Of a stretch of 64,000 bases of DNA, positions 1 through 11,360 are shown in pieces. The notes beneath the pieces are model-generated. The model ran no database searches and was not told where the DNA came from. It saw only the letters and a list, made by a program, of their open reading frames with translations. The stretch comes from Microvelia longipes (lineage: Eukaryota; Arthropoda; Insecta; Hemiptera; Veliidae). The DNA lies in contig JACMZG010001911.1 in assembly GCA_018340805.1 (NCBI GenBank), positions 37,579,476 to 37,643,475 of the forward strand. The letters are read 5' to 3'. The position numbers were made by a program, and so were the translations under genes. How positions within the stretch are numbered: the stretch's first letter is position 1; each line of letters starts with the position of its first letter.

Positions 1-37
1 AGTTTTTATATAAACTTGAATAAAATAATAGTGTTAC

Positions 38-218
38 CTCTTTGGATTTGAGGAATCTTTTGGGATTTTTCAATGATAAAAATTCAGATTCACTTGATAT
101 TATATACTCTTTACTCTCCAAATAAACATTCTTAAATTCAATGGATATAGTTTCTCCAGCGTAAATATCAAATGGACCTTGAGGAACAGGGGCTAGTGCA
201 TTCAATAATAGGGGATAC
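38..218 (-). CDS. Internal exon of a HYDIN/CFAP47-like MSP (ASH) domain protein
   Basis: On the minus strand a 181-nt block is bounded by an acceptor (TATTTTTAG, ending at 219) and a donor (GAG then GTAACA at 37). It is open only in the frame that takes one base to complete a codon and then reads 60 codons, ending at a codon boundary (phase 2 in, 0 out). Its core reads PQGPFDIYAGETISIEFKNV, matching the pattern PQGPF-I-AG---I-FKNVF that recurs in the MSP/ASH-like domains of HYDIN and CFAP47, large axonemal proteins of motile cilia and sperm tails. The remaining residues (ending FLKSKE) are polar beta-strand-like sequence. The family call is from memory of the motif; which of the two it is cannot be decided from 60 residues. 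It cannot be joined in frame to the milton exon at 13058-13159, so it belongs to another gene on the same strand, or the scaffold is mis-joined. Confidence 0.55.
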
Positions 219-352
219 CTAAAAATAAATTAAATACATTTTAGCAAAAAAAAAAAAGAAAAACTGTTAAAAATAAAATACTAAATTTCAAATTTTTCAG
301 TTAAGTTTAAAGTAAAATGCCTCCTATAAAATAACTTTATAGAAGGAAATGA

Positions 353-1352
353 NNNNNNNNNNNNNNNNNNNNNNNNNNNNNNNNNNNNNNNNNNNNNNNN
401 NNNNNNNNNNNNNNNNNNNNNNNNNNNNNNNNNNNNNNNNNNNNNNNNNNNNNNNNNNNNNNNNNNNNNNNNNNNNNNNNNNNNNNNNNNNNNNNNNNNN
501 NNNNNNNNNNNNNNNNNNNNNNNNNNNNNNNNNNNNNNNNNNNNNNNNNNNNNNNNNNNNNNNNNNNNNNNNNNNNNNNNNNNNNNNNNNNNNNNNNNNN
601 NNNNNNNNNNNNNNNNNNNNNNNNNNNNNNNNNNNNNNNNNNNNNNNNNNNNNNNNNNNNNNNNNNNNNNNNNNNNNNNNNNNNNNNNNNNNNNNNNNNN
701 NNNNNNNNNNNNNNNNNNNNNNNNNNNNNNNNNNNNNNNNNNNNNNNNNNNNNNNNNNNNNNNNNNNNNNNNNNNNNNNNNNNNNNNNNNNNNNNNNNNN
801 NNNNNNNNNNNNNNNNNNNNNNNNNNNNNNNNNNNNNNNNNNNNNNNNNNNNNNNNNNNNNNNNNNNNNNNNNNNNNNNNNNNNNNNNNNNNNNNNNNNN
901 NNNNNNNNNNNNNNNNNNNNNNNNNNNNNNNNNNNNNNNNNNNNNNNNNNNNNNNNNNNNNNNNNNNNNNNNNNNNNNNNNNNNNNNNNNNNNNNNNNNN
1001 NNNNNNNNNNNNNNNNNNNNNNNNNNNNNNNNNNNNNNNNNNNNNNNNNNNNNNNNNNNNNNNNNNNNNNNNNNNNNNNNNNNNNNNNNNNNNNNNNNNN
1101 NNNNNNNNNNNNNNNNNNNNNNNNNNNNNNNNNNNNNNNNNNNNNNNNNNNNNNNNNNNNNNNNNNNNNNNNNNNNNNNNNNNNNNNNNNNNNNNNNNNN
1201 NNNNNNNNNNNNNNNNNNNNNNNNNNNNNNNNNNNNNNNNNNNNNNNNNNNNNNNNNNNNNNNNNNNNNNNNNNNNNNNNNNNNNNNNNNNNNNNNNNNN
1301 NNNNNNNNNNNNNNNNNNNNNNNNNNNNNNNNNNNNNNNNNNNNNNNNNNNN
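353..1352. other. Assembly gap of exactly 1000 N
   Basis: The run of N is exactly 1000 bases, the usual placeholder for a scaffold gap of unknown true length. Any open frame crossing it is an artefact. One or more exons could be hidden here, including the missing neighbours of the 38-218 exon or the next milton exon. Confidence 0.98.
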
Positions 1353-2394
1353 AATCGCTTTGCTCGTTTCCTACGAAATAATGTCATGATTCACAAAAAA
1401 TATAATTTTCGTCGGCAGAAAAACTAGATCTTGTATTTTGCTAGACTATAATTTCTATCGTGAAACACAACGGGAACAATCCCGTGAAGAACAATAAACA
1501 TTAAGACAGACAGCACGATGAAAACTATACAAACGTCATGAAATTGATGATAATGAAGCAAACTTAGTTTCTCCCATTCTTAGGGTTAACACAATATTTT
1601 TCCAATACCCTACAACATTTAGGCGAGGTACATTTTACATCCAATTAAATATAATTTATACAATAATAATAGTAACAACTTATGCAGAAACTACTGCGAC
1701 GCAAACTTCAGAAACATTACGTAATTCTAATAAAATTAAATAAAATAACCCAAACAATAAATAAAAATCTGAAAAATTCAAGATAAATATAACTTAGTAA
1801 GTAACAAGAACTAATAAATTATCTAAAGGTATAAAACATGATGAGTATACAAATTAAATATTAAAAGGTTAAGAGGGCTGCCCTACAAATCTAAAAATAA
1901 ATACATCTCTAAAAACAGGTTACCGGCCCTTTAACCCCCTGACCCTAGCTAAAAATTTATTATCTGAATAATCTTGAAATACATTTAATTTTATTAAAAT
2001 TACGTAACTTAAAATTAATATTCATAATGTTAAAAGTTATTTAAGTAATATAGGAAATAAAAATTAATAATTAGTTCAAACTATCGAAGAAAGAATTCAA
2101 TTAAACAAGGATAGGTAATGAATATAGAAATAAAATAATAAACAATTACTAGTTCACTAATTGAAGTTTCGATAAAACATATTGCTTAATCTAGAGGTGC
2201 GTCTACATCATGCATCAAATAAATAAAAAGTAAGATAACTAAAAACCAATAAATAATAAAAAATAAAATACTTCAATTAATTGTATACTTTTCTAAGAAG
2301 AAATGAAAGTAAAAATATAAACTATACCATGTTTTTATATGGATGGAATCAATTTTATTAATTATAAGGTCATAAAATAAAGGAAAATAGCAGG
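1353..2394. other. AT-rich intergenic or intronic DNA
   Basis: Very AT-rich, with many stops in all frames. I see no splice-bounded open block and no recognisable repeat. Confidence 0.6.
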
Positions 2395-2745
2395 AGAGGA
2401 GGGGGGGAAGTTGTTTCGTGGCAACGAGATCAAAGTCAAGTTCAACCGCGGCAATTTATTTCACAGAGCGATGTTTGTTTTTCTTTCTTTTATCACTTAG
2501 TGATAGAAAAAATGCGAAGTAATATAAACGAGACGAAATACCGGCGTGTACTAGGACCGGGGAACTGTCTAGCTGAAGCTCTATAAGAGATGTCCGGCAG
2601 CGTCTCCCCCCCCCACACCAAGGGTGGAAAAGATCGATGCAATACACGGAGCATGTGCAAGGCGAAGAGGGAGTAAAACCCGGCGAACCCACGCTTATAA
2701 ACAAAAACAAACGGAGCGAACCAAAAAAGAAAATCCATAAGTTTT
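2395..2745. other. GC-richer island of unknown nature
   Basis: About 350 bp that are clearly more GC-rich than their surroundings, with a G7 run near 2401 and a C9 run near 2607. Two overlapping minus-strand frames of 81 and 84 codons lie here but resemble no family I know and are rich in F, L, S and R, as expected from chance reading of this composition. On the minus strand there is a TTTATAAG box near 2698 and an AAATAAATT poly(A)-like signal near 2455, so a decayed LTR is possible, but I found no target-site duplication. A promoter island is the alternative. Confidence 0.3.
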
Positions 2746-3104
2746 GGTAGACCAGTTATAATGCATTTATAAACCTGTTGAAACAGTTTATAAAGTCATA
2801 AAAACAATCTAGACATACAATACAAAATGTTATAAAAGTATAACAATAGTAAAATATTTGGATTATGAGGGTATGTGTAGTGAAATATAGATGTCAACAC
2901 TGACAGTCATGCCCGTACAGGATCTTAACTTTGTTAAAAAAATTAATAAATAAAAAAATAAAAATAAATATTTTAATGTATTTTCAACACTAAATACATT
3001 TTAGCAGCATCAGCAATTTTAATATTAAAGATCAATTTAAATAAAGAAAAACATAATTCTGTAATTCCCACACCAAGAAAATTTTAACTTCACTTTTTAA
3101 ATCA

Positions 3105-3760
3105 AAAACGGGTTAGAAGTACCTTTTCCTCAACGCATCGAATTCGATACGCTAACCTCACTATTCGGACTTGCTTCGCTCATCCTTAAAATATAAAAAT
3201 CACTAAATTTATACAATACGTCTTCAAACTTGCTTCGGTCGACCTCAGATGGTAAATACATTCGTTTTATATCCAGCGGTCAACAATCCAGGCACTGATT
3301 TCGCTTGATGCTGCATAACTTTTATGATTCAACAAAAACCATAGATATATTTGCCGTTTGAAAAAAATTAGAATACTTATTTATTACATAAAGGGAAAGT
3401 TAATCTTACAAATGTCTACATGCGTGCCAAATCTCAAATAATTTTTCCCCTTTTAAAAAGAATCGAAATTTTGATGATTCATTATTGCCGGTTTATTGAG
3501 TCATAAAAAACTTTTCTTGGATAGCACAACTAGATCTAGTGATTGATTTTTGTACAAAGTTTCCGCATAAATACCCTGGGAGCTACGAGTGTACAGACAC
3601 AAAAACAATCACAGACATACATACAGACTACTTCGCAAAAACCACTCAGGAGTGCTTAAAACACCAGAAACGGAAATTGCAGGAGAAATCCTGGTTCAAA
3701 TTTTTTGCAAACACAATACTTTTCCAATATAACAACTGTATAAATAAAGAAAAGTAAAAA
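3105..3760 (+). repeat. Repeat A, nearly complete copy
   Basis: Starts ACGGGTTAGAAGTACC and runs through the diagnostic blocks of the family: TTTTCCTCA-CGCATCG, two copies of a CTTGCTTCG motif about 70 bp apart, CCAGCGGTCA, CTGATTTCGCTTGATGCTGC, AGCACAACTAGATCTAG, GAGCTACGAGTGTACAGACAC, and the 3' block GCAAACACAATACTTTTCC followed by a stem-loop and GAAAAGTAAAA. The frame at 3539-3757 lies wholly inside the repeat and is not a gene. No encoded protein is recognisable, so this is a non-autonomous element. Confidence 0.8.
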
Positions 3761-3799
3761 GAAACAGTTATCATATTACTGTTATGAGCCATATTGTAC

Positions 3800-3941
3800 C
3801 TGAGATGGGCATATTGATTCCATGGAAAATCTCAGAGTAGATGGTGATTGACTTATTGTTCAAAACTGTCAATACTATATAACAAAGTGAACCAGCCAGA
3901 AATAGGATCCAATATTGTTCTTTAGTCATAATACGATATGC
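3800..3941 (-). CDS. Possible exon encoding a membrane segment (weak)
   Basis: On the minus strand a block is bounded by a possible acceptor (TTTTGCTTAAG, ending at 3942) and a good donor (TCTCAG then GTACAA at 3799). It is open for 47 codons plus one base, and the frame stays open for about 15 codons upstream of the acceptor. An ATG lies at 3929. From that ATG the reading begins MTKEQYWILFLAGSLCYIVL, which is one clear transmembrane helix, followed by a polar stretch ending INMPIS. I do not recognise the family. Phase out is 1, which does not fit the 38-218 exon. Chance is a real alternative in AT-rich DNA. Confidence 0.22.
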
Positions 3942-4070
3942 CTTAAGCAAAACGATTGAGAAATGCTCTATGATTATTTTAAAAAATTATGGATAAAGAC
4001 ACTTTAAACCCGCACAATTATAGGTTCGTTAGGCACTTTTGTTTGTTTTAAAACAACTTCAAATGCTTAC

Positions 4071-4162
4071 CTGTTACTAAGTACAAGTTGAAACTGCGTA
4101 GATCCTAGACCGGTTATAGGATACCTAACAAGGTATATAAAAACGGGGACAGACCATTCCAT
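4071..4162 (-). CDS. Possible short exon with ATG (weak)
   Basis: The minus strand reads ATG at 4162 and stays open for 30 codons plus two bases up to a good donor (AACAG then GTAAGC at 4070). Alternatively a pyrimidine-rich acceptor (TACCTTGTTAG) starts a shorter exon with phase 2 in and phase 2 out. That phase matches the 38-218 exon, so joining the two is formally possible, giving a reading through SNR-YPLLLN. I recognise no domain. The same DNA read on the plus strand has a TATATAAAAACGGGG box near 4133 and could instead be an LTR or other promoter remnant. Confidence 0.18.
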
Positions 4163-4199
4163 TCACGCATAGCAGCCATAGAGCTTTATCCACTAGTCA

Positions 4200-7059
4200 C
4201 ATAGAAAGGATCAAAATAAATAACCCCAGGCCTAAAGGTTATCTCACGACTAACTAGAATATAAGCTTATATTCAGCTAATCCATATACGCCCTTAAATC
4301 AATCAGATCAAAAATAAATCCAGACAAATAAAATAATATAACTTTTTTTATTCAAACTTCCCACAACAGAAATAAATCCAATTTACCAATCAAACATAAA
4401 AAAAATCTAAATCCAATAATATGCTGAGAAAAGCTCAAGACCTTCATTTCAAATTCATCATAATAAATAACTGGCAGAAGAAGTTCGCATAGCTAACTTA
4501 TTAAATGACAATCCTTTTCTAAAACAAGATTTTGTGTTACTTAATTATTTACTTGATGAATTTTATTTTGTTATTTAGTAATTATTTTATCCAGCAGACA
4601 TTATTAATAAAAAAAAATCTTTCAATTACGATGAATATCTGTGGATGAATCCTCTAATATATTTCACTCACAATAATTTGATAAAATTATATAGTAACCT
4701 TAATCGTAGAATAAAAATACCCGTACAGTCGTAAATTATAAGAGAAAAGAAACAATAGACTCATAATATTATCAAGAAATATGTATATATGCTTTAATAT
4801 TGTCAGACAAAGTCAAAAATAACAAATGATCATAACGAGCACAGGATTTTGAGAGTGCCAAGAGCAGAAGAGGGCAGCATAAATAATAAAAGGACTTGGT
4901 ACTTAATTGTTCAAAAAGATTATCTATACGAACTTTTTGTACAAAATATTCGGGCTGTACTTATATAGTATAAAAATTAGCATGTAAAGAACAGATTTTT
5001 TTTTAAAAAAAATGTGCTTATGAGGTTGGGGTCATGGGGAGAGGTGGGGTTGGGGTTGAATTTAGATGAAAGGAGGGACTCACCGATCAAGTGAGTCCTG
5101 GAGTGATAAGAGTGATTACTTTTTACATTTTTATTAAGTAATAAAACATCTTAACAATGTTATGCATATTTTGGGAACTCATAAAGATGACTTTAATCGT
5201 AACCTCTTAAGTATTTATAGGCAATAAAAAGTCATTAAGGGAAGATGAAACTTCTATGAATTCTGCGGGTTAATACAACGTAACTTTTTGGGGTAACACC
5301 ATTAACCACCTCCACGCGACATATATTAAAGTTAATGAGTGAAATACACAAATTTAGCTTTCTTCAAAAGAAAAAAAAAAATCATAACAGTGACTCAAAT
5401 TATTTTTTTTGTTGAGACAGTGTAGTAAATTTACGGCACATAACCAAAATCGAAATTAAGGAAATAAGAAGCGAAAATTCTTTAATTGAAAATAACACTC
5501 ATGGTTTATTTAAGCGTAATATATCCTTTTAATGGCGCTAATTTTCTTCCAAGGGTAAAACTATTTTAATACTTTTAATTTTTTTAAAGGAGCAGTTTTT
5601 TTGTCCTCACCTAGGATTGCTGCGTTATTTTAATAAATTTTATATTCTAATTCAATGGGATTAAAATTCAACTAAAAATGGAGAAAAAATTGGGAAAAAA
5701 TATTTGAGAGCGGCTTTAAAGCAAACACTTGAGACACACAGCTGCAAAATTGTCACTGAAGTAAGTTTTGTAGCCAATGCAATTAACATTTTCCTTAAAA
5801 CTTTCTGATAGTAAAACTTAATGTCTGCAACACAACTCTTATGAATTTCTATTCGATTAATTAATAACGACTGAAAACTTTATAAACAACGAAACATGAA
5901 ATCACACTTGACAAAAAAGTTGCATATATATACTATTTTTAATGTCAAAAACCTAAAACACAAGAACAAATCATTTCCAGATGGAGAATGAATAGTTATA
6001 AATCCAACTACTAGAACATTCTTAAGAAACTTTGTTTTACTTATAACAATAATACTTCAACAGTATTATTTACGCAACTCGAGCTTAAGAGGTTTACAAT
6101 TTTTTCTTAAGCAATTGTTATGGATCCACCCGCTCGCCCTAAGTTTAAAAAGAAACATGAAACAAAATACCATGTTTTCACGTAGGTAAAACAAGTAGAT
6201 AAGATGTAAATAGAATAAAATTGTTTCATCTCTCTTCAATTCAATTATAAGAACAATAGAAACAGACGAACTGCGTAATGAAAATACGTCTCATAGAAAA
6301 TCTCAAACGGATATAATAACAATTTACTTGCACTGCAACTGTCAGGATATAAATAAACACTAAGAACTCACGCATTCTAAAAGTGAATGTTTTTAATCAG
6401 CGACACACGATATTTTGAAAACTAACTGGAGCGAATCATTTTTTATCCCGACTGATTTGTCCTGTCATTCCTGTAACTACGCAAGGAAGATTGGATTAAA
6501 CATATAAATTGAAACTATACAGAAAGAACTCATTTGGCTGAAGTAAGATTAAGTGAAGGATTTTAATAATCAAATTAAAATACATCAAAGAATTAATTTT
6601 TCAGGGACTATGACTTTTCCCAGAAGAAATTCGCTAAAAAAATATGGATCAAAGTTTCAACATATTGATCAATACTATATTGATCTTAAAAAGTTTAGCT
6701 CTAGCTTCAACCTTTATTCTTATCCATCAGAGCTCCGTTATTCGAACCTTCAGAAGAAACAATCGGAACTAGAGACAAGAACAAGAATACTACCAATTCA
6801 TCTCACTTCAATAATATTCCAAAAGAAGTAACAATAACTAAAGACAATAGGTAACAGCTATACATTCTATGGTTTACTTAAATAAAAAATATTGACATTT
6901 TTTTAAGAAAGAAATGTATATATTTAAAGAATATTTTAAAACAAAATTATAGTGCCAATAGTTATTGGAAATTACAGCTATGAAGTGTATGTATTAATAT
7001 TAAAAAATCAAAGTTTACACAAATTGTTATTGGAAAATAGACGACTAGCTGGGAATATA
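4200..7059. other. AT-rich stretch without a supported gene
   Basis: Only scattered repeat pieces are visible: a G-rich fragment of repeat G at 5010-5075 (minus orientation) and a tail-like AAATTCGCTAAAA at about 6627. A 92-codon ATG frame at 6553-6831 on the plus strand has no recognisable domain, ends in a run of basic residues and lacks splice or promoter context. I do not call it a gene. A short open stretch at 5665-5810 before a GTAAGT is also unsupported, for want of an in-frame acceptor. Confidence 0.5.
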
Positions 7060-7400
7060 AAGAAGCAAAATGCTATGCTATTATGTGCTATACTTTTCGA
7101 TTTATTCTACATACGTCATTATTGATGGCTTAACTATTTAATGTGCTTAACCTGCTCCATACCTTGGAGGCCTTAGTTCGTACTCTGCCATTCACTTCAA
7201 ATTCCAAAGAATATAAAGTGAGAGTATTATAGATTAAAACGAACCCTCACTTGACACTATATATATTTGATACTACCGAGTTTAAAATAATATAGTTTGA
7301 CACAACATACCGATACACACATCAACAAAGCGAATGCTACCATATGCGGAAAGAGTGGGATCACAGACATTATGTCGAGGCCATCAGTAATGAAATAGTA
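7060..7400. repeat. Repeat C copy with internal inverted piece
   Basis: Shares GCAAAATGCTATGCTA, CGTCATTATTGATGGCT and CAAAGAATATAAAGTGA in the same order with the segment at about 55676-55860, so this is a dispersed family with two copies in the window. At 7340-7385 the block GACATTATGTCGAGGCCATC is an inverted match to the GATGGCTCGACATAATGTC block of the 55.7-kb copy, so this copy carries arms in both directions. Nature unknown. Confidence 0.55.
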
Positions 7401-8207
7401 TTTCGCTCGTTACGGATTCCTGTTCCTTAGGACTGTTTTATACAATGATGATTTTATTAAAATATGGAAAACAGTCGCACTCAATATTTTTATTAAAGTA
7501 AGGCATATATCACCATGGAAAAGCAAAACTACTTTTTCATAATCTTGTGCTAATGAATTTATAGAGACAAAAAACGTATAAGAATATTCACAACACATTA
7601 TGTGTAGACTGAGATTTCTGTAACTCTCGACCACACACAATATTTTACTTCAAAATATCCTATGTGGATAATCGGAATGGAGAAAAACTAATTATCTATA
7701 AATAAGATCACACATATATCGAAGATGTAGAAATGTTGTTCCAGAGGTTGGTAAAGACACGTTTAAGAGACATCAAGATAAAGTAAAAATATTTTTCAAT
7801 TAATGGATTTATCTTCAATCTCAAGAGGAGTTAATGTCTAGGAAAATGAACAATTTAATTGTTAAAAAGCCACAATTTTCAGATATAGTCACTTGATCCA
7901 ATGACAGTATGTCATAAGATAAAACCAATGCTCGTTTTCCAAATGAAGACTATATTTCGGGAGAAAATATCGATACAGGATCATAACAGTATATATTATC
8001 ACAACCATATCCGCATTCAAACTTTAAAATACATAACAATATTCAACCAACATTTTGGATTAAGTTATAAATTTGAAAAATAAATATATTATAGTAAATT
8101 AAAAATTATAGAAAAATGAACATTAGATTTAGATTATCATTTGATTTAATAACATATGTAATATAACTACAGATACAATAGTTTTAACCTCCTTATTATT
8201 GAATGCG

Positions 8208-8830
8208 AAAAGTCTGGTACGGAGTACCTCGGAACTTTTCCTCATCACATCGAATTCGTACGCTCATCATCCCTACATCGAACTCGCATCGCTCGTCTTC
8301 AAAATAAAGAATTGGCCATATTTATACTGCAATATCTTCGGTCTCGATTTTATTGTTTCATCCCAGGGGTCACCCATTCAGACAATGACCACGCTCGAAT
8401 ACAGCTTAACTTTTATGATTTAACAAAAATCATGGTTAAATATGTCGAATTGAAACGAAACTCAGAGAACGTATTTTATTACGTAAGGTATACACTTGTA
8501 CCGAATTTCAACTCAATTGATAATTTTCAATTTTTACCATTTAAAAACTAACACGTCATTTGATAAAAATTAAACTAATGCTGATAATGAGATTAAACTT
8601 GGCACACATGTTGGTCTTATACATGGTTACATGCGAGCCAAATTTCCATTTTTCGATATTTTTGCTGTCGGTTAATGACGCATTAACATTTTTTTACGGA
8701 TACATTAACATTTTTTACAGCTTTGTTTACAGCTAGACTGATTTTTGTACGATGTTTCAACTGTCTAGCATAGATACACTGGGGGCTACGATGATAACAG
8801 ACACACACAAACACACAGGCAAATAAGGAT
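8208..8830 (+). repeat. Repeat A copy
   Basis: Begins TGGTACGGAGTACCTCGGAAC and follows the family order through TTCCTCATCACATCG, GGGTCACCCATTCAGAC, TTGAAACGAAACTC, GAACTAATGCTGATAATGAG and GGGGGCTACGATGATAACAG up to the ACACACACAAACACACAGG tract. It lacks the 3' stem-loop block. A local tandem duplication of CATTAACATTTTTTTACGGA lies near 8680-8720. The two overlapping frames at 8199-8551 are shadows of this repeat. Confidence 0.8.
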
Positions 8831-8924
8831 TTTAATTAACTTATTTATTATAATAAAATAATAATAATAATAATAACATGAATTTCATGTTTTCATTTTT
8901 TTGTGTAATATAAATTTTTGAAGT

Positions 8925-9045
8925 GTTTACCGAGTCATTATTGATGACTTATGGCGTCATAAAATTATTTTCTTGATAGAACTAAAGATTGATTTCGTGC
9001 CAAGTACAACTCTCTTGCATGAACACACTAGGAGCCACGATGATA
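8925..9045 (+). repeat. Repeat A partial copy (middle part)
   Basis: A second fragment 100 bp downstream of the previous copy repeats the middle blocks: GAGTCATTATTGATGACTTA, a CTTGATAGAACTAAAGATTGA version of the tagged block, and ACACACTAGGAGCCACGATG. Confidence 0.6.
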
Positions 9046-9297
9046 TATGAGCCAAATTTTTTTTATCAAATAATATATCTTATCAGCGAAATAATTTATA
9101 ATCTAACATTTTTTTAACAGTCAAGGTAGTTTTGCAACTTTTCCTACTTAGTGTATTTAGGCCTATTTTTTAATCCCTAGACAGGACAAGTACTCAGATC
9201 TTTTTATTGACTGTTTTGAAGTGACGGATCATCGAAATGCTTTTTTCTGTTTAAAATTAATCCACTAATGTCCAATTATGCTGCCGTTGGCAGATAA

Positions 9298-9624
9298 ACA
9301 AATTTTAAAAGGTCTTTATTATTTCGTGAATTAAACAAAAACAATCTAGTACCCGTTTGTAGTCTGCACACAATACATTTTAATATACCAACGGCGAAAG
9401 GTGTCTTAAAAAGTGGAAAACGTCTTAAAAGCTTTAAGTATATAAAGAAGGAAAAATTTACTAAAGTAGACAGCTTGCTTCTAGTGTGGATAAAAACAAT
9501 TCAGAAAGTTTACGATGCTTATCTGTCGGTAGAAAACCAGGGAAGTTCTAACACGCGATTTAAAAACTTAATACCCAACTTTACAAGTAAATTGAATATC
9601 AAGAAGAAAAGAAAATACAAATAA
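9298..9624 (+). pseudogene. Possible Tigger/pogo-type transposase fragment
   Basis: An uninterrupted frame of 108 codons without a usable ATG runs from just after a TAA at 9295 to a TAA at 9622. That is long for DNA of this composition. Its centre reads FTKVDSLLLVWIKTIQKVYD, preceded by a basic stretch (SGKRLKSFKYIKKEK). This resembles the second helix-turn-helix (CENP-B / Tc5 type) of Tigger- and jerky-like transposases, where a basic stretch is followed by the pattern VD-AL--WF---R. The end is basic (KKKRKYK). I see no DDE catalytic part, no terminal inverted repeats and no start, so it would be a fossil fragment. The match is from memory and short; a chance open frame is the alternative. 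Confidence 0.33.
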
Positions 9625-11262
9625 GATAGATCTTAAAGAATGTTACGTCTTTAAGAAATTATACTTTATGCACTTGAATTAAATAAGTGATAACAGGTTT
9701 GATAGGAGGGTATGCAGGTTCAAAAATTCTTAGCGAATTACCAAATAATGCACACTAACACCATTAGTCAATGATACCATCCCTTTCAGGCAAATTCGCG
9801 ATTTGAAGCTGTAGGGTGGTACCACTTGCAATGACCTTGAGACAAAAGGGTGATCAAATTAGTCTTTTATCGTGGTAAAACCAAGTTTTATTTATGGTTT
9901 TTATGGAAACGCATTCTTCATTTGAGTGATTACGTATATATATGATCAAATATAATATCTTACAACCTTTTGAAACATTATTACAAACTGGCCTGTTTCA
10001 GTCAGTTTAAATGTCAATAAAAACTGGGGGATAAAGGCCCTAAATAGTTATTTATTTACTAAAAATTTATTTCTAGAATACTATCTGTACAATGACTTCT
10101 CTTGGGCCTTTCATTGTATAACCTAAAACCATATATTCAAAAGCCTTGAATATATGGTATTATATACGTATTAGAGGTTAATTGTACGGTACATAAAATG
10201 CAAAAATAATATACTTAAGAAACATTTATAGTTTAAATTGAGTGCTAGGTGACAGAGTTATGCTATCAAACCTGCAATACATACTTATGTTATTATTATT
10301 TTTAATAATATGCCTCGATAAAGGCTTAAAACAAGTCGAAAGCTTGGTAAATTGATTTTAATTCTTTAGACTATTTTCACCTAATTAACATTTAAAATAT
10401 GTTGTTGTATGTATAAAATATGAGGAATTCATGTACTTAGTAAAAAGCTTCTTAAAAAAGGAATAAAAGAAACCAAAACTTTTAAGTACTTAAAACCTTT
10501 ATCGGAAAAACGATAACATAGTGTAAAAGCATACTACACTACACTATCTAGTAGTGCCAAGGAAAAGGTCCTGGCTTTAGTCCTGAATTATTTATTACCT
10601 CGTATTTTCCAAAAGCTTTGGAATTTAAAACTAAGGAAATAGAGATTTTGAGGTTAGAAGCTTTAAGCTTAAAACCAAACTTATAAGTTCATTTTCAACA
10701 AAATAAAATGTAAATAAATCAAAAGGAAGTCTACAGAAAATTAACGGTGGCGAACTCAACTTTTAGGTGGCTGGTTTATGAACTAAATGGAACAATAAAA
10801 AGTCTTATTACATTTAAAGGATACAGGGACTTCAAGATTGTTGCCATTATATTTGTTTATTGATATTTTTACAGTCTTTTCTTATTATAAGATAAGAAAA
10901 GTGAAGCAAAATATTCCCTTATTTTGAAAAATTTTAAGTTTCTTCATTAACCAGTAACAAAAGTGGCTGTTTTGAGGTAAAATATGAATGAAAAAACTTG
11001 CCTTCATTTTTATTAAACTTTTTTTTGTAGCTCCGTAAATAATAATTAAGTAGTTTGTTTGTTTTAACAACTGATTTGTTTAACCACGCAGAATTAGGAC
11101 CAGATGGTTATCACTTCTATTCAACGTGGGTAAAACTGAAATAGGTGACACGTTTGGGAATCATATGGTTTTTTACGAATACTAGTGAATTTTAGGTTGA
11201 AACTATAGGTGCAATATTTGTAAAGGTTTAGATGATATTTCCGAAACCATCAATATTTTGTT

Positions 11263-11266
<4 letters not shown>
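9625..11266. other. AT-rich intronic DNA, no gene seen
   Basis: Contains a small perfect hairpin at about 10131-10159 (CCATATATTCA, 7-nt loop, TGAATATATGG) and another at about 10877-10902 (CTTTTCTTAT / ATAAGAAAAG). An inverted SINE-tail-like TTCTTAGCGAATTACC lies near 9727. Nothing coding is recognised. Confidence 0.5.

Positions 11267-11357
<91 letters not shown>
11267..11357. repeat. (TA)n microsatellite
   Basis: About 90 bp of nearly pure TA with one central interruption (ATTATAATAT, near 11308). Opposed tyrosine/isoleucine frames on both strands are artefacts of the tract. Confidence 0.97.

Positions 11358-11360
<3 letters not shown>

Noticed and set aside
281..1389. Two 346-368-codon frames on both strands
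   Set aside because: They are made of the 1000-N gap; no sequence supports them.
2456..2738. Overlapping minus-strand frames of 84 and 81 codons
   Set aside because: Two different frames over the same GC-rich patch, no domain, no splice or promoter fit; more likely repeat or promoter DNA.
5660..5812. Open stretch (NGEKIGKKYLRAALKQTLE) before GTAAGT on the plus strand
   Set aside because: No acceptor in the right phase, short, and lysine-rich as expected by chance in A-rich DNA.
6553..6831. 92-codon ATG frame on the plus strand
   Set aside because: No recognisable domain, partner exon or promoter, and an SINE-tail-like word inside it.
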